Assembly: GCF_000022025.1 (NCBI RefSeq)
Contig: NC_011886.1
Span: 1,498,980 to 1,562,979 of the forward strand
DNA from: Pseudarthrobacter chlorophenolicus A6
Lineage (GTDB): Bacteria; Actinomycetota; Actinomycetes; Actinomycetales; Micrococcaceae
DNA length: 64,000 nucleotides
Direction of reading: 5' to 3'
A program made the position numbers and the translations under genes. Positions 12,522-22,126 of this stretch are shown one piece after another. The number at the start of each line of letters is the position of its first letter. Positions within the stretch are counted from its first letter, which is position 1. The notes below the pieces were generated by a model. It was not told where the DNA came from. It did no database searches and saw only the letters and a list, made by a program, of their open reading frames with translations.

Positions 12522-13988
12522 GTGCTGGTAATACTTGGATTCGCCATGATCGCGGTGTTCATGGTGCTGATCATGACGAAAAAGTTGACGCCAGTGCTGG
12601 CGCTGATCATCGTCCCCACTGTTTTTGGCCTTTTCGCAGGTGCCGGCCTCGGCATCGGGGACATGGTCCTGGACTCGATGAAGTCCATGACGTCCACCGC
12701 GGCCCTGCTGATGTTCGCCATCATTTACTTCGGCCTGATGATCGACGTCGGACTGTTCGACCCGCTGGTGAAGTTCATTCTCCGCAAGCTGGGCAACGAT
12801 CCGGCCAAGGTTGTCCTGGGCACCGCCCTGCTGGCCGCCGCTGTTTCCCTGGACGGTGACGGCTCCACCACCTTCATCCTCACCACCGCCGCCATGCTCC
12901 CCATCTACCTGCGCCTGAAGATGAGCCCCGTGGTCCTCACCTGCGTGGCCGGCCTCGCCAACGGCACCATGAACATCGTCCCCTGGGGCGGTCCTACGGC
13001 CCGCGCCGCCACCGCCCTGAAGATCGACGTCAACGATGTCTTCGTACCCATGATCCCGTCGTTGATCGGCGGCATCGTCGTGGTCCTCGCCTTCGCCTGG
13101 ATCCTCGGCCTCCAGGAGCGCAACCGCCTCCGCAGCACCCAGCCCGAGATCTGGGGCGTGCCCGATACCGCGGCAGAGTTCGACGGCGGCGCTACCGCCG
13201 GTTCCGGCGCAGGCCGCGGACACAAGGGCAACACCCCCGGCGGGGCAGCACCCGCAGGCGGTGCAGGCGACGGCGGGTCCGTGGCAGTGCTCGAACGCAC
13301 CGAGACGCTCGTGGACGACCACGACGCCGCCATGGCGGACACCGCACTGGACCCCAACCGCAGCACCCTGCGCCCCAAGCTGTTCTGGTTCAACCTGGGC
13401 CTGACCGTGGCCGTCATGGCCATGCTCATCGCGGACCTCGTGCCGCTGCCTTACGTCTTCATGGTGGGCTCCGCCATTGCCCTCCTGGTCAACTTCCCCA
13501 AGGTCAAGGACCAGGGCGCCCAGCTCGTTGCACACTCTTCCTCGATCGTGGCCGTGGTCAGCATGGTCATGGCAGCATCCGTCCTCACCGGCGTGCTCAC
13601 CGGCACCGGCATGGTGGAAGCCATGTCCGCGTGGCTGGTGCAGATCATCCCGTCCAGCATGGGCCCGCTGATGGCAGTCATCACCGGCCTGCTCAGCATC
13701 CCCATGACGTTCTTCATGAGCAACGACGCCTTCTACTTCGGCGTCCTGCCGGTCCTGAGCGAGACCGCCGCGCACTACGGCATCGGCGCCGCCGAAATGG
13801 CCCGGGCCTCCATCACCGGCCAGCCGTTCCACATGCAGAGCCCGCTGGTGCCGGCCATCCTGCTGCTGGTGTCCCTCGCCAAGGTTGACCTGGGCGACCA
13901 CCACAAGAAGGTCCTGTGGCGTGCCGCCGTGGTGTCCCTGGTCATGCTGGGAATCGGCATGCTGACCGGAGCCATCGGGATCGGTTAG
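12522..13988 (+). CDS. CitMHS-family citrate/divalent metal-citrate transporter
   Basis: 488 residues. An inner-membrane secondary transporter that takes up citrate as a complex with a divalent metal, driven by protons. About 12 hydrophobic segments are visible, with the family-typical GDGSTTFILTTAAMLPIY and GLANGTMNIVPWGGPTAR loops and a hydrophilic Gly/Ala-rich central linker (about 210-285) before the second half. GTG 12522 follows AAGGAG (12509-12514) by 7 bases. It is transcribed divergently from a CitA/CitB-like sensor-regulator pair, a standard arrangement for citrate induction. A strong hairpin terminator follows at 14041. Confidence 0.92.
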   Translation: MLVILGFAMIAVFMVLIMTKKLTPVLALIIVPTVFGLFAGAGLGIGDMVLDSMKSMTSTAALLMFAIIYFGLMIDVGLFDPLVKFILRKLGNDPAKVVLGTALLAAAVSLDGDGSTTFILTTAAMLPIYLRLKMSPVVLTCVAGLANGTMNIVPWGGPTARAATALKIDVNDVFVPMIPSLIGGIVVVLAFAWILGLQERNRLRSTQPEIWGVPDTAAEFDGGATAGSGAGRGHKGNTPGGAAPAGGAGDGGSVAVLERTETLVDDHDAAMADTALDPNRSTLRPKLFWFNLGLTVAVMAMLIADLVPLPYVFMVGSAIALLVNFPKVKDQGAQLVAHSSSIVAVVSMVMAASVLTGVLTGTGMVEAMSAWLVQIIPSSMGPLMAVITGLLSIPMTFFMSNDAFYFGVLPVLSETAAHYGIGAAEMARASITGQPFHMQSPLVPAILLLVSLAKVDLGDHHKKVLWRAAVVSLVMLGIGMLTGAIGIG

Positions 13989-14040
13989 TCTGTTGCTGCC
14001 TGCGGCTGGCCCTCCGGGGCCGGCCAACGGCAGCGAAAGG

Positions 14041-14087
14041 TGCCCGTCTGACGCCCGCTGGGGGCCGTCAGACGGGCATCTGTGTTT
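14041..14087 (+). terminator. Hairpin terminator after the citrate transporter
   Basis: A 13-base perfect stem, TGCCCGTCTGACG (14041-14053) with its complement at 14066-14078, encloses a 12-base loop and is followed by TCTGTGTTT. It separates citMHS from gatC. Confidence 0.8.
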
Positions 14088-14136
14088 CCCCACTAGAATG
14101 GATCGGAAACCAATCCGAACTTTGCAGGGGAGATCC

Positions 14137-14433
14137 ATGGCTGCGATCAACCGTGACGATGTTGCGCACCTCGCGCGGCTCGCTCACATCGAGATGAGTG
14201 CCCAAGAGCTGGACAGGATGGCCGGAGAACTCGCCGTCATCGTTGATTCGGTCAAGTCCGTCAGCGAAGCCGCCGGGGATGACGTCCCGGCCACCTCGCA
14301 CCCCATTCCGCTGACCAACGTCTTCCGCGAGGACGTAGTGGGGCACACCTTCAGCGCCGAGCAGGCACTGTCCGGCGCTCCGGACTCGGACGACAACCGT
14401 TTCAAGGTCCCGGCAATCCTGGATGAGGCATAA
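14137..14433 (+). CDS. gatC: Aspartyl/glutamyl-tRNA amidotransferase subunit C
   Basis: 98 residues, the usual size. GatC is the small belt subunit that holds GatA and GatB together in the complex converting Glu-tRNA(Gln), and Asp-tRNA(Asn) where needed, to the correctly charged form. The typical N terminus [20 protein letters not shown] and the C-terminal proline/acidic stretch ([12 protein letters not shown]) are present. ATG 14137 follows AGGGGAG (14126-14132) by 4 bases; longer upstream in-frame sequence to 13993 crosses the citMHS terminator and is rejected. First gene of gatCAB; gatA starts 5 bases after its stop. Confidence 0.97.
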   Translation: MAAINRDDVAHLARLAHIEMSAQELDRMAGELAVIVDSVKSVSEAAGDDVPATSHPIPLTNVFREDVVGHTFSAEQALSGAPDSDDNRFKVPAILDEA

Positions 14434-14438
14434 CAAAC

Positions 14439-16013
14439 ATGACTGAACAGAACATCACTGCCGAGGGCCTGATCCGCCTGTCCGCAGCCGGCCTTGCCGA
14501 GAAGCTCCGCGCCGGCGAGGTCACCGCCGTCGAGGCTACCCAGGCCCACCTGGACCGGATCGCCGCAGTGGACGGCGGGGAACGCGGCGTCAACGCCTTC
14601 CTGCACGTCAACGCGGAGGAGGCGCTCGCCGTCGCCGCCGAAGTTGACGCCATCCGTGCCGCCGGCGGCGCCGAAGCCGAGGCCCTGCACTACCTGGCCG
14701 GCGTCCCCATCGCCGTCAAGGACCTGATCGTCACCGTTGGCCAGCCCACCACGGCCGGCTCGAAAATCCTCGAAGGCTGGCACAGCCCCTACGACGCCAC
14801 CGTCGTGGAGCGGCTGCGTGCCGCGAAGATGCCCATCCTCGGCAAGACAAACCTTGACGAGTTCGCCATGGGCTCCTCCACCGAGCACTCGGCCTACGGC
14901 CCCACCCGCAACCCCTGGGACCTGGACCGGATCCCCGGCGGCTCCGGCGGCGGTTCCGCGGCCGCCGTCGCCGCATTCGAAGCCCCGCTGGCCCTGGGCA
15001 CCGACACCGGCGGGTCCATCCGCCAGCCCGGCGCCGTCACCGGCACCGTGGGCGTGAAGCCCACCTACGGCAGCGTCTCCCGCTACGGCGCCATCGCCAT
15101 GGCCTCCTCGCTGGACCAGATCGGGCCGGTCACCCGGACCGTGCTGGACTCCGCGCTCCTGCACCAGGTCATCGGCGGCCACGATCCCCGCGACTCCACC
15201 TCGCTGCCCGAGCCGCTGGCCGACCTCGTTGCCGCCGCCAAGACCGGCAGCGTCCAAGGCCTGCGGATCGGCATCATCAAGGAGCTGCACGGCGAGGGCT
15301 ACCAGGCCGGCGTCGAAAACCGCTTCAACGAATCCCTGGAGCTGCTCAAGGAAGCCGGCGCGGAAATCGTCGAGGTCTCCTGCCCCAACTTCCAGTACGC
15401 GCTCGGCGCCTACTACCTGATCATGCCGTCCGAGGCTTCCTCCAACCTGGCCAAGTTCGACGGCGTCCGCTACGGCCTGCGCGTGCTCCCCGAAGAGGGG
15501 CCCATGACCATCGAACGCGTCATGGGTGCCACCCGCGCCGCCGGCTTCGGCGACGAGGTCAAGCGCCGCATCATCCTGGGCACGTACGCCCTGTCCGCGG
15601 GCTACTACGACGCGTACTACGGCTCCGCGCAGAAGGTCCGCACCCTCGTGCAGCGCGACTTCGACGCCGCGTTCGCCAAGGCCGATGTCCTCATTTCGCC
15701 CACGGCACCCACCACAGCCTTCCGGCTCGGGGAAAAGCTGGACGATCCGCTGGCCATGTACCTCAACGACGTCGCCACCATCCCGGCCAACCTCGCCGGC
15801 GTTCCCGGACTGTCCCTGCCGGGCGGCCTCGCGGACGAGGACGGACTGCCCGTCGGCATCCAGCTGCTGGCCCCGGCCCGCGAAGACGCCCGTCTCTACC
15901 GGGTTGGTGCTGTGCTGGAATCGCTGCTTGAAGCCAAGTGGGGCGGCCCGCTCTTGGCCCAGGCCCCCCACCTCGCCGCTGCGCCGGCCCTTGAAGCCCA
16001 GGAGGCAAAATAA
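14439..16013 (+). CDS. gatA: Aspartyl/glutamyl-tRNA amidotransferase subunit A
   Basis: 524 residues. The glutaminase/amidase subunit that liberates ammonia from glutamine and channels it to GatB. The amidase signature catalytic triad is intact: K94 in AVKD, S169 in the [10 protein letters not shown] loop and nucleophile S193 in DTGGSIRQP. The 75- and 24-residue spacings match those in characterised GatA. No strong ribosome site precedes ATG 14439, which lies 5 bases after gatC, so reinitiation from gatC is likely. The stop overlaps the gatB ATG by one base (TAATG). Confidence 0.97.
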   Translation: MTEQNITAEGLIRLSAAGLAEKLRAGEVTAVEATQAHLDRIAAVDGGERGVNAFLHVNAEEALAVAAEVDAIRAAGGAEAEALHYLAGVPIAVKDLIVTVGQPTTAGSKILEGWHSPYDATVVERLRAAKMPILGKTNLDEFAMGSSTEHSAYGPTRNPWDLDRIPGGSGGGSAAAVAAFEAPLALGTDTGGSIRQPGAVTGTVGVKPTYGSVSRYGAIAMASSLDQIGPVTRTVLDSALLHQVIGGHDPRDSTSLPEPLADLVAAAKTGSVQGLRIGIIKELHGEGYQAGVENRFNESLELLKEAGAEIVEVSCPNFQYALGAYYLIMPSEASSNLAKFDGVRYGLRVLPEEGPMTIERVMGATRAAGFGDEVKRRIILGTYALSAGYYDAYYGSAQKVRTLVQRDFDAAFAKADVLISPTAPTTAFRLGEKLDDPLAMYLNDVATIPANLAGVPGLSLPGGLADEDGLPVGIQLLAPAREDARLYRVGAVLESLLEAKWGGPLLAQAPHLAAAPALEAQEAK

Positions 16014-17521
16014 TGAGCACCGACACCATCCTGAGCTTCGAAGAGGCCATGGAGAAGTACGATCCCGTCTTGGGGTTTGAGGTCCACGTGGAGCTCAACA
16101 CCAAGACCAAGATGTTCTCCTCCGCGCCCAACGTCTTCGGCGACGAACCCAACACCAACGTCAACGAAGTGGACCTCGGCATGCCCGGCGTCCTGCCGGT
16201 GGTCAACAAGACGGCCATCGAATCGTCGATCAAGATCGGCCTGGCGCTGAACTGCAAGATCGCCGAGACCTGCCGCTTCGCCCGGAAGCAGTACTTCTAC
16301 CCGGACACCCCCAAGAACTTCCAGACGTCGCAGTATGACGAGCCCATTGCCTACGACGGCTACCTGGACATCGAACTTGAGGACGGCACCGTGTTCCGGG
16401 TCGAGATCGAGCGTGCCCACATGGAAGAGGACGCCGGAAAGCTGACCCACATGGGCGGCGCCACCGGCAGGATCCAGGGCGCCGACTTCTCCCTGGTGGA
16501 CTACAACCGCGCCGGCGTCCCGCTGGTGGAAATCGTCACCAAGCCGATCGAGGGCGCCGGGTCCCGTGCGCCGGAACTGGCCAAGGCCTATGTGGCGGCC
16601 GTCCGCGAGATCGTCAAGAACCTCGGGGTGTCCGACGCCAGGATGGAACGCGGCAACGTCCGCTGCGACGCCAACGTCTCGCTCCGCCCGCACGGCCGCG
16701 AACGCTTCGGCATCCGGTCCGAGACCAAGAACGTGAACTCGCTGCGCGCCGTCGAACACGCCGTCCGCTACGAGATCCAGCGCCACGCTGCCGTCCTGGA
16801 CGCGGGTGAACCGGTCATCCAGGAAACCCGCCACTGGCACGAGGACACGCGCACCACTACCTCCGGCCGTGCCAAGTCGGATGCCGACGACTACCGCTAC
16901 TTCCCGGAGCCGGACCTGGTTCCCATGGTGGCCTCCCGCGAATGGGTGGAGGAACTCCGTGCCACCCTGCCCGAGCCGCCGGCCGAGCGCCGCAAGCGCC
17001 TGAAGGCTGACTGGGGCTACTCTGACCTCGAATTCCGCGACGTGGTCAACGCCGGAGTCCTGGACGAGATCGAGGAAACCATTTCCGCCGGTGCCAGCGC
17101 CTCTGTGGCCCGCAAGTGGTGGATGGGCGAGATCGTGGGCCGCGCCAAGGCCGCCGACGTCGATCCCGGCCATTTGGGCGTCCAGCCCGCCACCATCGTG
17201 GAACTCGCGAAGATGGTGGAAGACGGCAAGATCAACAACAAGATGGCCTCCCAGGTGCTGGACGGCGTCCTCGCCGGCGAAGGCACCCCGGAGGAGATCG
17301 TCGAAAAGCGCGGCCTTGCGGTCGTGTCCGACGACGGCCCCCTCCTGGAAGCCATCGATGCCGCCCTCGCGGCGCAGCCGGACGTCGCGGACAAGATCCG
17401 CGGCGGCAAGGTGCAGGCCATCGGTGCGATCGTTGGCGGCGTCATGAAGGCCACCCGTGGGCAGGCCGACGCCGGCCGTGTCCGCGAGCTCATCCTTGAG
17501 AAGCTGGGCGTCACCGCCTGA
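16013..17521 (+). CDS. gatB: Aspartyl/glutamyl-tRNA amidotransferase subunit B
   Basis: 502 residues. GatB phosphorylates the tRNA-bound glutamate or aspartate and completes transamidation with ammonia from GatA. Visible hallmarks are the N-terminal GFEVHVEL, the LEDGTVFRVEIERAHMEEDA stretch, the DYNRAGVPLVEIVTKP motif and the helical YqeY-like tail domain (about 400-500) that contacts the tRNA elbow. AGGAGG (16000-16005) precedes the ATG at a normal distance, and the start overlaps the gatA stop. Last gene of the operon; an unusually long inverted repeat lies just beyond. Confidence 0.97.
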   Translation: MSTDTILSFEEAMEKYDPVLGFEVHVELNTKTKMFSSAPNVFGDEPNTNVNEVDLGMPGVLPVVNKTAIESSIKIGLALNCKIAETCRFARKQYFYPDTPKNFQTSQYDEPIAYDGYLDIELEDGTVFRVEIERAHMEEDAGKLTHMGGATGRIQGADFSLVDYNRAGVPLVEIVTKPIEGAGSRAPELAKAYVAAVREIVKNLGVSDARMERGNVRCDANVSLRPHGRERFGIRSETKNVNSLRAVEHAVRYEIQRHAAVLDAGEPVIQETRHWHEDTRTTTSGRAKSDADDYRYFPEPDLVPMVASREWVEELRATLPEPPAERRKRLKADWGYSDLEFRDVVNAGVLDEIEETISAGASASVARKWWMGEIVGRAKAADVDPGHLGVQPATIVELAKMVEDGKINNKMASQVLDGVLAGEGTPEEIVEKRGLAVVSDDGPLLEAIDAALAAQPDVADKIRGGKVQAIGAIVGGVMKATRGQADAGRVRELILEKLGVTA

Positions 17522-17529
17522 CACCCCCA

Positions 17530-17594
17530 CCCAACTGGGTAGCAGTTAATGTCGTTTTGAGCCCCATAACGACATCTACTGCTACCCAGTTGGG
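17530..17594. repeat. Long imperfect inverted repeat between gatB and the LysR gene
   Basis: The left arm starts CCCAACTGGGTAGCAGT at 17530; the right arm ends with its exact complement at 17594. Pairing continues inward through ATGTCGTT/AACGACAT with a few mismatches, giving about 30 paired bases around a short centre, followed by CTTTAAGG. The composition is less GC-rich than the flanks. It lies between convergent genes, so it could serve as a two-way terminator, but its arms are longer than needed, and it resembles a mobile palindromic repeat. Only one copy occurs in this window. Confidence 0.7.
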
Positions 17595-17656
17595 CTTTAA
17601 GGACCTTCTCGGGGACCGCCGGAGAATGCCCATACCCACCGTCACCCCGGCGCCTG

Positions 17657-18568
17657 TCAGCCCTGCTTCACCAGCCCCGCCATGATGTCCTGCAGCGCCT
17701 CGCAGACCGTCATCACCGACCGCCGCTTCAGGTTTTCCGGGCGCGCCAGCAGGTCGATCCGCCGCCGGGTGCTGATTCCCTTCAGCGGGCGCAGCACGAT
17801 GTCCGGGTGCAGGACGGGACCGGCGGTGTACCGGGGAAGCAGTCCGATCACGCCGCCGGTGGCAACCAGCGCCGCGACGGTGGAGTAGTCGTTGATGCGG
17901 TGCACGATGGTCGGTTCCCGGCTGGACACGGCCGCGACGGCGGACAGGACATCGGCGGGGGAGTACCCGGCGTGGCTGGTCACCCAGGCCTCGCCTCCGA
18001 CGTCGTCCGCTGTGACCGCTGCCTTGTCCGCAAGCGGATGCGCGGCGGGCAGGGCCACGTCAAGGGGTTCGTGCAGCAGCGGCACCACCGTTACCCGTTC
18101 CGTTGGCCAGCCCGGGCTGTGGTCCATCCGATGGGCCAGCACCAGGTCATACCGGGCGGTCAGCGCGGGAAAATCCTGCTGCGCCACGTCTTCGTCGGAC
18201 AGCTCGAGCTGGGGCTGCCCCGGGCCCTCCAGGATCCGTGCCAGGGTGGCGAACACGGCCTGGCCGGCACTGTGGAAGCCGCTGACGGTGACGCGCCCCC
18301 CGCTTGAGCCGTGGTAGCTGCCGATCGCCGCCCGGGCGTCCGCCATGGCGCTGACGACGGCGGCCCCGGCGTCCGCGAGCACCTGGCCCGCGTCCGTCAG
18401 CACCAGGTTCCGCCCCTCCTTGCGCGTGAGCGGCACGTCCACCGAACGCTGCAGGAGTGCCAATTGCTGGGAGACGGCGGACGGGGTGACCATGAGGGTA
18501 TCGGCCACCGCCTTGACGCTGCCGAGGGCTCCGAGTTCGCGGAGGATTTCGAGCTGGTGGATCTCCAT
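17657..18568 (-). CDS. LysR-family transcriptional regulator
   Basis: 303 residues. An N-terminal winged helix-turn-helix (about 1-60, HQLEILRELGALGSVKAVAD and TPSAVSQQLALLQ) is followed by a substrate-binding domain of two alpha/beta lobes (about 90-295). It diverges from tdh-kbl with 131 bases between starts, so threonine catabolism is its most likely target and a related amino acid its effector. ATG 18568 lies 6 bases after TAAACT (complement of 18575-18580), so the message is probably leaderless; a TTG/GTG further upstream is not needed. Confidence 0.9.
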   Translation of the reverse strand: MEIHQLEILRELGALGSVKAVADTLMVTPSAVSQQLALLQRSVDVPLTRKEGRNLVLTDAGQVLADAGAAVVSAMADARAAIGSYHGSSGGRVTVSGFHSAGQAVFATLARILEGPGQPQLELSDEDVAQQDFPALTARYDLVLAHRMDHSPGWPTERVTVVPLLHEPLDVALPAAHPLADKAAVTADDVGGEAWVTSHAGYSPADVLSAVAAVSSREPTIVHRINDYSTVAALVATGGVIGLLPRYTAGPVLHPDIVLRPLKGISTRRRIDLLARPENLKRRSVMTVCEALQDIMAGLVKQG

Positions 18569-18581
18569 CGGACCAGTTTAC

Positions 18582-18595
18582 GCATTAGTAATTGC
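18582..18595. promoter_or_regulatory. Possible LysR operator
   Basis: GCATTAGTAATTGC is an AT-rich, partly symmetric element (GCA and TGC ends, ATTAGTAAT core) that overlaps the region just upstream of the LysR -10-like hexamer. LysR sites are loose T-N11-A dyads, and this is the best match in the divergent region. Inference only. Confidence 0.35.
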
Positions 18596-18621
18596 TACAT
18601 CGTCGATTGAGAAGATTCCCA

Positions 18622-18650
18622 TTGTGCTAAAGCGTTGCCGGGGCTGTAAT
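18622..18650 (+). promoter_or_regulatory. Promoter of tdh-kbl
   Basis: TTGTGC (18622-18627) and TGTAAT (18645-18650) are separated by 17 bases, close to the sigma-70-type consensus, and lie about 50 bases upstream of the tdh ATG. The candidate LysR site is 27 bases upstream of the -35 element, an activating position. Confidence 0.6.
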
Positions 18651-18699
18651 GGGGAAGGCAGGATCCTGCCGAGCACGTGACGAAGAAGCGAGGAAGCCG

Positions 18700-19746
18700 A
18701 TGAAGGCTCTTTACAAGGCGGGTCCGCAGGCCGGCTTCGAACTGGTTGACCGCCCGGAACCCGAAGCCGGTCCGGCCGATGTGAAGATCCGGGTGATGAC
18801 CACGGGGATCTGCGGGACCGATCTGCACATCCAGTCCTGGGACGCCTGGGCACAGGGCATGATCGAAGCCCCGCTCATCGCCGGGCACGAGTTCTATGGC
18901 GAAGTGGTGGAGGTGGGCGCCGACGTCCGCGACGTCAGGGTAGGGGACAGGGTCTCCGGCGAGGGCCACATCGTCTGCGGGATCTGCCGCAACTGCCGCG
19001 CCGGCCGCCGCCAGATGTGCATCCACACCGTCAGCGTCGGCGTGCAGCGTGACGGAGCCTTTGCCGAGTACGTCGTCATTCCCGAGACCAACGTCTGGGT
19101 CCACCACGATCCTTCGGTCACCCCCGAACTCGGTGCGATCTTCGATCCCTTCGGCAACGCCGTGCACACCGCGCTCAGCTTCCCGCTGGTGGGCGAGGAC
19201 GTCCTCATTACCGGTGCCGGGCCCATCGGACTCATGGCCATCGCCGTCGCCCGCCACGCCGGGGCCCGCAAGATCGCCATCACCGATGTCTCCAAGCCGC
19301 GCCTTGAACTGGCTGCCAAGCTGGGTGCGGACCTCACCATCGACGTTTCCGCCACCCGCGTCCGGGATGCCCAGCGCGAACTGGGAATGCGCGAAGGGTT
19401 CGACATCGGCATGGAAATGTCCGGTCACCCTTCCGCCCTCCCAGAAATGATCGACAACATGAACCACGGCGGCCGGATCGCCATGCTGGGCCTGCCCAGC
19501 CAGGACATCACCATCGACTGGGGCAAGGTGGTCACCCACATGCTGACGCTCAAGGGCATCTACGGCCGGGAGATGTACGAAACCTGGTATGCCATGAGCG
19601 CCATGCTGTCCTCCAACCCCGCCCTGCACGCCGGCATCTCCGCCGTGGTCACGGACACCCTCCCTGCCACAGACTGGGAGAAGGGCTTCGAGATCGCCCG
19701 CAGCGGCAGCGGCGGCAAAGTTGTCCTCGACTGGACCCGACTCTAA
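18700..19746 (+). CDS. tdh: L-threonine 3-dehydrogenase
   Basis: 348 residues. Oxidises threonine to 2-amino-3-ketobutyrate with NAD+. It is a zinc-dependent medium-chain dehydrogenase: catalytic zinc ligands C38 (GICGTDLHI) and [12 protein letters not shown], a structural-zinc cysteine cluster ([15 protein letters not shown]), and the Rossmann glycine motif GAGPIGLMA. The length equals that of characterised enzymes. ATG 18700 follows GAGGAAG at normal spacing; an upstream in-frame ATG at 18649 lies in the promoter and is rejected. The next gene, 8 bases on, encodes the enzyme that uses the unstable product. Confidence 0.95.
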   Translation: MKALYKAGPQAGFELVDRPEPEAGPADVKIRVMTTGICGTDLHIQSWDAWAQGMIEAPLIAGHEFYGEVVEVGADVRDVRVGDRVSGEGHIVCGICRNCRAGRRQMCIHTVSVGVQRDGAFAEYVVIPETNVWVHHDPSVTPELGAIFDPFGNAVHTALSFPLVGEDVLITGAGPIGLMAIAVARHAGARKIAITDVSKPRLELAAKLGADLTIDVSATRVRDAQRELGMREGFDIGMEMSGHPSALPEMIDNMNHGGRIAMLGLPSQDITIDWGKVVTHMLTLKGIYGREMYETWYAMSAMLSSNPALHAGISAVVTDTLPATDWEKGFEIARSGSGGKVVLDWTRL

Positions 19747-19754
19747 GGAACCCC

Positions 19755-20951
19755 ATGTACACCTCCCTCAAGGACCAGCTCCGCGACGAACTCGAAGAGA
19801 TCCGCACGGCAGGGCTTTTCAAGAACGAGCGCAGCATCAGCTCGCCCCAGTCCAGCCACATCACCGCAGGCAGGATCGGCGGCCCCGGCGCGGATGTCCT
19901 GAATTTCTGCGCCAACAACTACCTCGGCCTGGCGGACCACCCGGACATCATCGGCGCCGCCAAGCACGCCATGGATGAACGCGGCTTCGGCATGGCCAGC
20001 GTGCGCTTTATCTGCGGCACCCAGGACCTGCACCTGGAGCTTGAATCCCGCGTCTCGCGGTTCCTGGGCACCGAGGACACCATCCTGTTCTCCAGCTGCT
20101 TCGATGCCAACGGCGGGGTGTTCGAGTCCCTCTTCGGACCTGACGACGCCATCATCTCCGACGCCCTGAACCACGCGTCCATCATCGACGGCATCCGCCT
20201 CTGCAAGGCACAGCGGTACCGCTACGCCAACCAGGACATGGCCGAACTCGAGGCGCGGCTGCAGGAAGCCTCCGACGCCCGCCGCCGCATCATCGCCACT
20301 GATGGCGTGTTCTCCATGGACGGCTTCCTCGCCCCGCTGGAAGCCATCTGCGACCTCGCCGAAAAGTACGGCGCCCTGGTCATGGTGGACGACTCCCACG
20401 CGGTCGGCTTCATGGGCGGCACCGGCGCCGGCACGCCCGAGCACGCCGGCGTCTCCCACCGGGTGGACATTTACACCGGCACGTTCGGCAAGGCCCTAGG
20501 CGGCGCGTCCGGCGGCTACGTCTCCGGCCGGTCGGAAATCGTGGCCATGCTCCGGCAGAAGGCCCGCCCCTACCTGTTCTCCAACTCCCTTGCCCCGGCG
20601 ATCGTCGCCGCCACCATCAAGGCATTGGACCTGGTGGAAAACTCGGCGGACCTCCGGAGCAGGCTCTTCGAGAATGCTGCCCTCTTCCGCCGCCGGATGA
20701 CCGAGGAAGGATTCGACCTCCTTCCGGGCGAGCACGCCATTGTCCCGGTCATGTTCGGCGACGCCGTCCTGGCCGCCAAGGTGGCCGACCGGATGCTCCA
20801 GCACGGCGTCTTCGTCACCGCGTTCAGCTTCCCCGTGGTGCCGCGCGGCGCCGCGCGGATCAGGGTCCAGCTCTCGGCCGCACATTCAGCGGACGACGTC
20901 GAAACGTGCGTCCGCGCGTTCGTCGCCAGCCGCGCGGAAACAGCCAGCTAA
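19755..20951 (+). CDS. kbl: Glycine C-acetyltransferase (2-amino-3-ketobutyrate CoA ligase)
   Basis: 398 residues. A PLP-dependent alpha-oxoamine synthase-family enzyme that cleaves 2-amino-3-ketobutyrate with CoA to glycine and acetyl-CoA. The PLP lysine is K246 in [10 protein letters not shown]; the [10 protein letters not shown] motif that binds the cofactor ring and the N-terminal [11 protein letters not shown] are present. ATG 19755 follows AAGGA. With tdh it forms the two-step threonine-to-glycine pathway, under one promoter. Confidence 0.96.
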   Translation: MYTSLKDQLRDELEEIRTAGLFKNERSISSPQSSHITAGRIGGPGADVLNFCANNYLGLADHPDIIGAAKHAMDERGFGMASVRFICGTQDLHLELESRVSRFLGTEDTILFSSCFDANGGVFESLFGPDDAIISDALNHASIIDGIRLCKAQRYRYANQDMAELEARLQEASDARRRIIATDGVFSMDGFLAPLEAICDLAEKYGALVMVDDSHAVGFMGGTGAGTPEHAGVSHRVDIYTGTFGKALGGASGGYVSGRSEIVAMLRQKARPYLFSNSLAPAIVAATIKALDLVENSADLRSRLFENAALFRRRMTEEGFDLLPGEHAIVPVMFGDAVLAAKVADRMLQHGVFVTAFSFPVVPRGAARIRVQLSAAHSADDVETCVRAFVASRAETAS

Positions 20952-21005
20952 GGGCGCCTGCATCTACCGGCTACCGGGCGCCGATATCTCTGCAAGGATG
21001 ATGGC

Positions 21006-22115
21006 ATGGCAGCTCATTACGATGTCCTGATCGTCGGAGGCGGCATCGCCGGCCTGTCCCTCGCTTCGGCGCTGGCTGGAAAGTGCAATGTGGCCCTGGT
21101 GGAGGCGGAGCAGGAACTGGCGTACCACACGTCCTCCCGCTCCGCCCGGCAGCTCATCCCCAGCTACGGCCCGCCGGTGGTGCAGGAGCTGACAGCCCGG
21201 ACCCTCGAGCTGATGGCAGCCCGCGACGCCGAACTTCCCGAGCCCGTACTGACCCCGCGCAGCTTCATGCTCATCGGTACAGAGGAACAGGTGAAGGCTG
21301 AGTCCAGCGGCTCCATGCGGCCCATCACCCATGCCGAAGCGCTGAAGCTGTGCCCGGCACTGGTCCCCGAATCCTTTGCCGCGGCCGGGCTCGATGACGG
21401 ATCCTTCGGCAGCAACGCACCGCTGCTGCTGGAGGACCACCGACGGCGGGCCGTGGACGCCGGCGCGGACATCATCACCGGAGCCAGGGTGCATTCCGCC
21501 CAGCACCTCGGCTCCGGCTGGCAGGTGGGGGCCGGCGCGGAGGGGTTCGAAGCCGGGGTGCTGGTGAACGCGGCGGGAGCCTGGGCCGACGAGCTCGCCG
21601 TGATCAGCGGCGTGGAGAAGCTCGGACTCCAGCCGTACCGGCGCACCGCGGCGATTGCCGCCGTCGAACGCCCCCTTCCGGAGGGCACCCCCATGGTGGC
21701 GGCAGCGGACAATTCCTTCTACTTCCGGCGCGAAGGCAACGGCGTGCTCATCTCGCCGTCTGAACACGTACCCAGCGGTCCCGAGGACGCCCGGCCCCGG
21801 CCGGGGGACGTGGAGCGGCTGGTGGAGCAGCTGAACGCGGTGACCACCCTGGGTATCACCGGCGTCCACCAGGCCTGGACCGGGCTCCGTACCGAGGCGG
21901 CCGACGGCGTCCCGGTAGCAGGATTCGACGCCGAAGCACCCGGCTTCTACTGGCTGGCGGGACAGGGCGGCTACGGCTTCCAGACCTCGGCCGCCATTGC
22001 AGAACTGGCCGCGGAACAGATCCTGGGCAGCTCGCCGGCCGGCCAGGCAGGCCCACGTCCGGAATCCCGGACAGAGCAGGCGCTCGCGGCCACGCGCTGG
22101 TCCATCAGGCGCTGA
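21006..22115 (+). CDS. FAD-dependent oxidoreductase (D-amino-acid oxidase/GlpO-like superfamily)
   Basis: 369 residues. The N-terminal FAD-binding motif DVLIVGGGIAGLSLASAL (GxGxxG) and the C-terminal GQGGYGFQTSAAIAELAAE signature place it in the DAO family, which oxidises amines, amino or hydroxy acids. The substrate cannot be told from sequence. A promoter-like AAGGAT (20994-20999) lies 6 bases before ATG 21006, so it may be transcribed leaderless from its own promoter. hutI starts 11 bases after its stop, so the two are probably one operon, hinting at an amino-acid-derived substrate. Confidence 0.85.
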   Translation: MAAHYDVLIVGGGIAGLSLASALAGKCNVALVEAEQELAYHTSSRSARQLIPSYGPPVVQELTARTLELMAARDAELPEPVLTPRSFMLIGTEEQVKAESSGSMRPITHAEALKLCPALVPESFAAAGLDDGSFGSNAPLLLEDHRRRAVDAGADIITGARVHSAQHLGSGWQVGAGAEGFEAGVLVNAAGAWADELAVISGVEKLGLQPYRRTAAIAAVERPLPEGTPMVAAADNSFYFRREGNGVLISPSEHVPSGPEDARPRPGDVERLVEQLNAVTTLGITGVHQAWTGLRTEAADGVPVAGFDAEAPGFYWLAGQGGYGFQTSAAIAELAAEQILGSSPAGQAGPRPESRTEQALAATRWSIRR

Positions 22116-22126
22116 AGAATAAGAGC

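Noticed and set aside
12483..14150. 555-codon minus-strand frame
   Set aside because: Antisense shadow of citMHS and gatC; His/Gly/Asp-rich repetitive text typical of reversed GC-rich coding sequence.
14184..15971. 595-codon minus-strand frame
   Set aside because: Antisense to gatA and gatC; no motif, no ribosome site.
15896..17530. 544-codon minus-strand frame
   Set aside because: Antisense to gatB, which has complete family motifs.
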